64,000 bases of DNA from JALYOK01 sp963840785 (GTDB taxonomy: Bacteria; Pseudomonadota; Gammaproteobacteria; Burkholderiales; JALYOK01), in assembly GCA_963840785.1 (NCBI GenBank), contig CAWJAF010000007.1:186001-250000 (forward strand), read 5' to 3'. Of the stretch, positions 62,360 through 64,000 are shown one piece after another (position 1 is the first letter of the stretch; each line of letters begins with the position of its first letter). Both the position numbers and the translations under genes were made by a program. Below the pieces are notes generated by a model. That model ran no database searches, was not told the origin of the DNA, and worked only from the letters and a program-made list of their open reading frames with translations.

Positions 62360-62731
62360 TTAGTTGAATAAGCAAGTTTTTTCCGCCTGCCCTTGCGCGT
62401 CTTTGAATTGCTTCACCATACCCTTGACCATTTGGTGTTCGCGTAACGCGCCACGATCGCCGGCGATGGTTATGGCTTTCGACGAGGTCCAGGCGCTGAC
62501 GAAATCGTCGTAGCTCAACTGTTTGGCGATCTCATCGATCGCGCATGAACATTTGTAAATCATTTCCTGATGCATGCGGTCCGGATGATCTTGCGCGCAT
62601 TCCAACACGAATTGCACGCGATCGATGGTGGGATAGTTATTCACCTTGGCCTTAACTTTTGCTTTCGCCGCGAAAGCGCCGGCCGAAAGCGCCAACGCCA
62701 CCGCCACAATAATCATGCGTGAGTAATTCAT
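62360..62731 (-). CDS. Small exported Cys-containing protein of unknown function
   Basis: The 123-aa product has a signal peptide (MIIVAVALALSAGAFAA) and a helical mature domain with four Cys: FVLECAQDH, YKCSCAIDEIAKQL and KTCLF. The pattern of close Cys suggests two disulfides in a helical hairpin. No family recognised. It overlaps the next upstream gene by four bases and is 19 bases from the MBL gene, so all are probably co-transcribed. Confidence 0.75.
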   Translation of the reverse strand: MNYSRMIIVAVALALSAGAFAAKAKVKAKVNNYPTIDRVQFVLECAQDHPDRMHQEMIYKCSCAIDEIAKQLSYDDFVSAWTSSKAITIAGDRGALREHQMVKGMVKQFKDAQGQAEKTCLFN

Positions 62732-63420
62732 TTTTTCGCCTCAGTAAATGTAAGTGTTTCTTCGATCATTGGTTTGCCGGTGGCGGCATCTTTGCTGCTG
62801 CGCTCGTGCATGACGCTGCGCATCTTGTACACCCCGCCGGGAATGTCATCAGACAGGGTTATCGTATAGGATTTATTCGAAAATTTCTCGTAGCGCACCC
62901 GGGCAGGATCGTCTTCAAAGGGTGTGAGGACGATTTCCCGTCCTTGAATCTCTTTTCCGGCGAATTTTATCGTGACTGCTGTAGCTTGGGCTTTTTGCGC
63001 CAGTGCCATGCGGATGCGTTTACGATAGTAGTTCGGTTGGCCGCGCGCGATGCGCTTCATCTCGGTTAAATCCCGTTCAAGAAAAGCCAGTATCACCGGG
63101 TTGCCGGTCGCGTTCTCGATCATTTCCGGCATTGCGCTAAATTGCCGCTCGCCGGTTAGAAAATCAACATGACAGTTTTTACCCGGCCCGGTTGTCGCGG
63201 GCTTGATGGAAATAAGCACGTCGTCTTCGAAGCCTTTTTCCAACGACCCGGCCTTGGTGAAATGATAGGCAAGCGTGACCGGGCCCGAGATATTCTTAAG
63301 ATGGTCGGACATGAACAAGCGCTTTTCTGCATCGGAGATTTGATCCTGAGCGAGGGCGGTTGCCGCAACGAAAAACAGCGCGACGAGCGAAGGGACGTAA
63401 CATCGATCAAATAGCGGCAT
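62728..63420 (-). CDS. Exported protein of unknown function
   Basis: The product (230 aa from the ATG at 63420) has a signal peptide (LVALFFVAATALAQD) and a mature part KRLFMSDHLKNISGPVTLAYHF, with KNCHVDFLTGERQF and PGGVYKMRSVMHE. The domain looks beta-rich; no family recognised. The open frame extends to 63474, but the family-like signal start at 63420 is preferred. Same strand as, and between, the Cys-rich protein and the protease-TPR gene. Confidence 0.75.
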   Translation of the reverse strand: MPLFDRCYVPSLVALFFVAATALAQDQISDAEKRLFMSDHLKNISGPVTLAYHFTKAGSLEKGFEDDVLISIKPATTGPGKNCHVDFLTGERQFSAMPEMIENATGNPVILAFLERDLTEMKRIARGQPNYYRKRIRMALAQKAQATAVTIKFAGKEIQGREIVLTPFEDDPARVRYEKFSNKSYTITLSDDIPGGVYKMRSVMHERSSKDAATGKPMIEETLTFTEAKK

Positions 63421-63430
63421 GATTAACTTT

Positions 63431-64000
63431 TCAAGGATTGGATGAGGGTGATTTGGACGGCGGCTCTTTTGCAAGTTCCGCCGCCAGATCGGGATTCAGT
63501 CGCTGCAGATTTTCTTGCATGTGCCGGAATTTTTGTTCGTCGCCTGACTTCGCGTAGATCCGGCCAAGGCCTAACCAGGCTTCGTGGGAATGGGGGTCGC
63601 GCTTAAGCGCTTCTTCAAATGCGTTGATCGCTTCGTCCGGCCGCGCCAGGCCGTCATAGGCGCTGGCCCGGATAATCCACGGTTCGACATTCTCTCGCTC
63701 GGCATTTCCCCAACGGTCGGTGAGTTGTAGCAGTGGAACCCACTTCTTGTCGACGGCTAGGGAATTCGCTTGCATGAAATACGGCAGCGCGTCGGTGGTG
63801 TGTTGCCAAAATGCCTTAAGCGTGGCTTCCAGTGGGGCGATCGCAGTGTAGTTCATGTCGCCTGCATTGGTTGCGCCGAGCCATTCGATCGGGACGGAAA
63901 AATAACTGCCATCGGTGCCGCGCTGACGAAACGTCAGCAAACCCACCAATTCGCCGGTGGCGTTGAACAATCCGCCCCCGCTCGCGCCGGAGGTGAACGG
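63431..64000 (-). CDS. Trypsin-like serine protease with TPR tail (5' part outside window)
   Basis: The 189 visible residues include the serine-protease active-site block GASGGGLFNATGELVGLLTF (Ser in GxSGG-like context) and, downstream, a tetratricopeptide repeat (EAINAFEEALKRDPHSHEAWLGLGRIYAKSG) with a Pro/Ser tail. The gene starts beyond base 64000; the catalytic His and Asp are therefore not seen. Protease-TPR fusions act in envelope quality control or signalling; the role here is unknown. It heads the leftward group with the two exported proteins and the MBL protein. Confidence 0.78.
   Translation of the reverse strand, partial: PFTSGASGGGLFNATGELVGLLTFRQRGTDGSYFSVPIEWLGATNAGDMNYTAIAPLEATLKAFWQHTTDALPYFMQANSLAVDKKWVPLLQLTDRWGNAERENVEPWIIRASAYDGLARPDEAINAFEEALKRDPHSHEAWLGLGRIYAKSGDEQKFRHMQENLQRLNPDLAAELAKEPPSKSPSSNP

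Overview
The window is chromosomal DNA of a gammaproteobacterium. The order yidD-yidC-mnmE, then mnmG-rsmG-parA-parB-atpI-atpBEFHAGDC-glmU-glmS, is the origin-proximal arrangement of Pseudomonas and relatives, and two parS sites flank or lie in mnmG, so oriC (rpmH-dnaA) probably lies just left of base 1. No rRNA, tRNA, CRISPR array or complete insertion sequence was seen.

Layout. 1-3.1 kb: yidD (3' end), yidC, mnmE. 3.2-8.6 kb: an insert between mnmE and mnmG with a TauD-type dioxygenase, a RidA-like protein, a tandem alpha/beta hydrolase, MazEF and a small exported protein. 8.9-23.5 kb: mnmG, rsmG, parAB, the F1Fo ATP synthase operon, glmU, glmS. 23.5-26.2 kb: accessory patch with BrnTA, two unknown membrane proteins and a decayed AbiEii-like pair. 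26.2-35 kb: hydratase, Spx-like reductase, enoyl-CoA hydratase, methyltransferase, PEP-CTERM protein, membrane LuxR regulator, AlgE-like porin, phospholipase D, GST. 35.1-35.6 kb: ParE-like toxin module. 35.6-42.2 kb: leftward SUF iron-sulfur operon sufR-sufB-DUF4124-sufC-sufD-sufS-sufU-sufT. 42.6-44.8 kb: divergent gshA-gshB. 44.9-51.2 kb: CopG/PIN module, apbE, HIT, GST, Ycf46-like AAA ATPase, VapBC, SUMF1 protein. 51.9-55.6 kb: PQQ dehydrogenase, cytochrome c, small exported proteins and a DUF6647-like protein. 55.7-64 kb: dtd, a 1033-aa acetoacetate-decarboxylase-like/flavoprotein fusion, a GGDEF protein, a metallo-beta-lactamase-fold protein, two exported proteins and a protease-TPR protein cut by the window edge.

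Working together: the PQQ dehydrogenase and its cytochrome form a periplasmic alcohol-oxidation unit; its active site carries the Asp-x-Asp pair typical of lanthanide-dependent enzymes. SUF and GshAB share the thiol and iron-sulfur economy and face each other across one regulatory gap.

Caveat: about twenty genes, including essential ones (yidC, parA, atpB, glmU, sufB), are broken by single-base indels. The pattern looks like uncorrected long-read sequence rather than decay, so I annotate those genes as whole and note each break.

A dispersed family of intergenic hairpins with a conserved loop (CATGGATAYTGG) and changing but complementary stems is the most striking non-genic signal. Six toxin-antitoxin modules lie in 64 kb.
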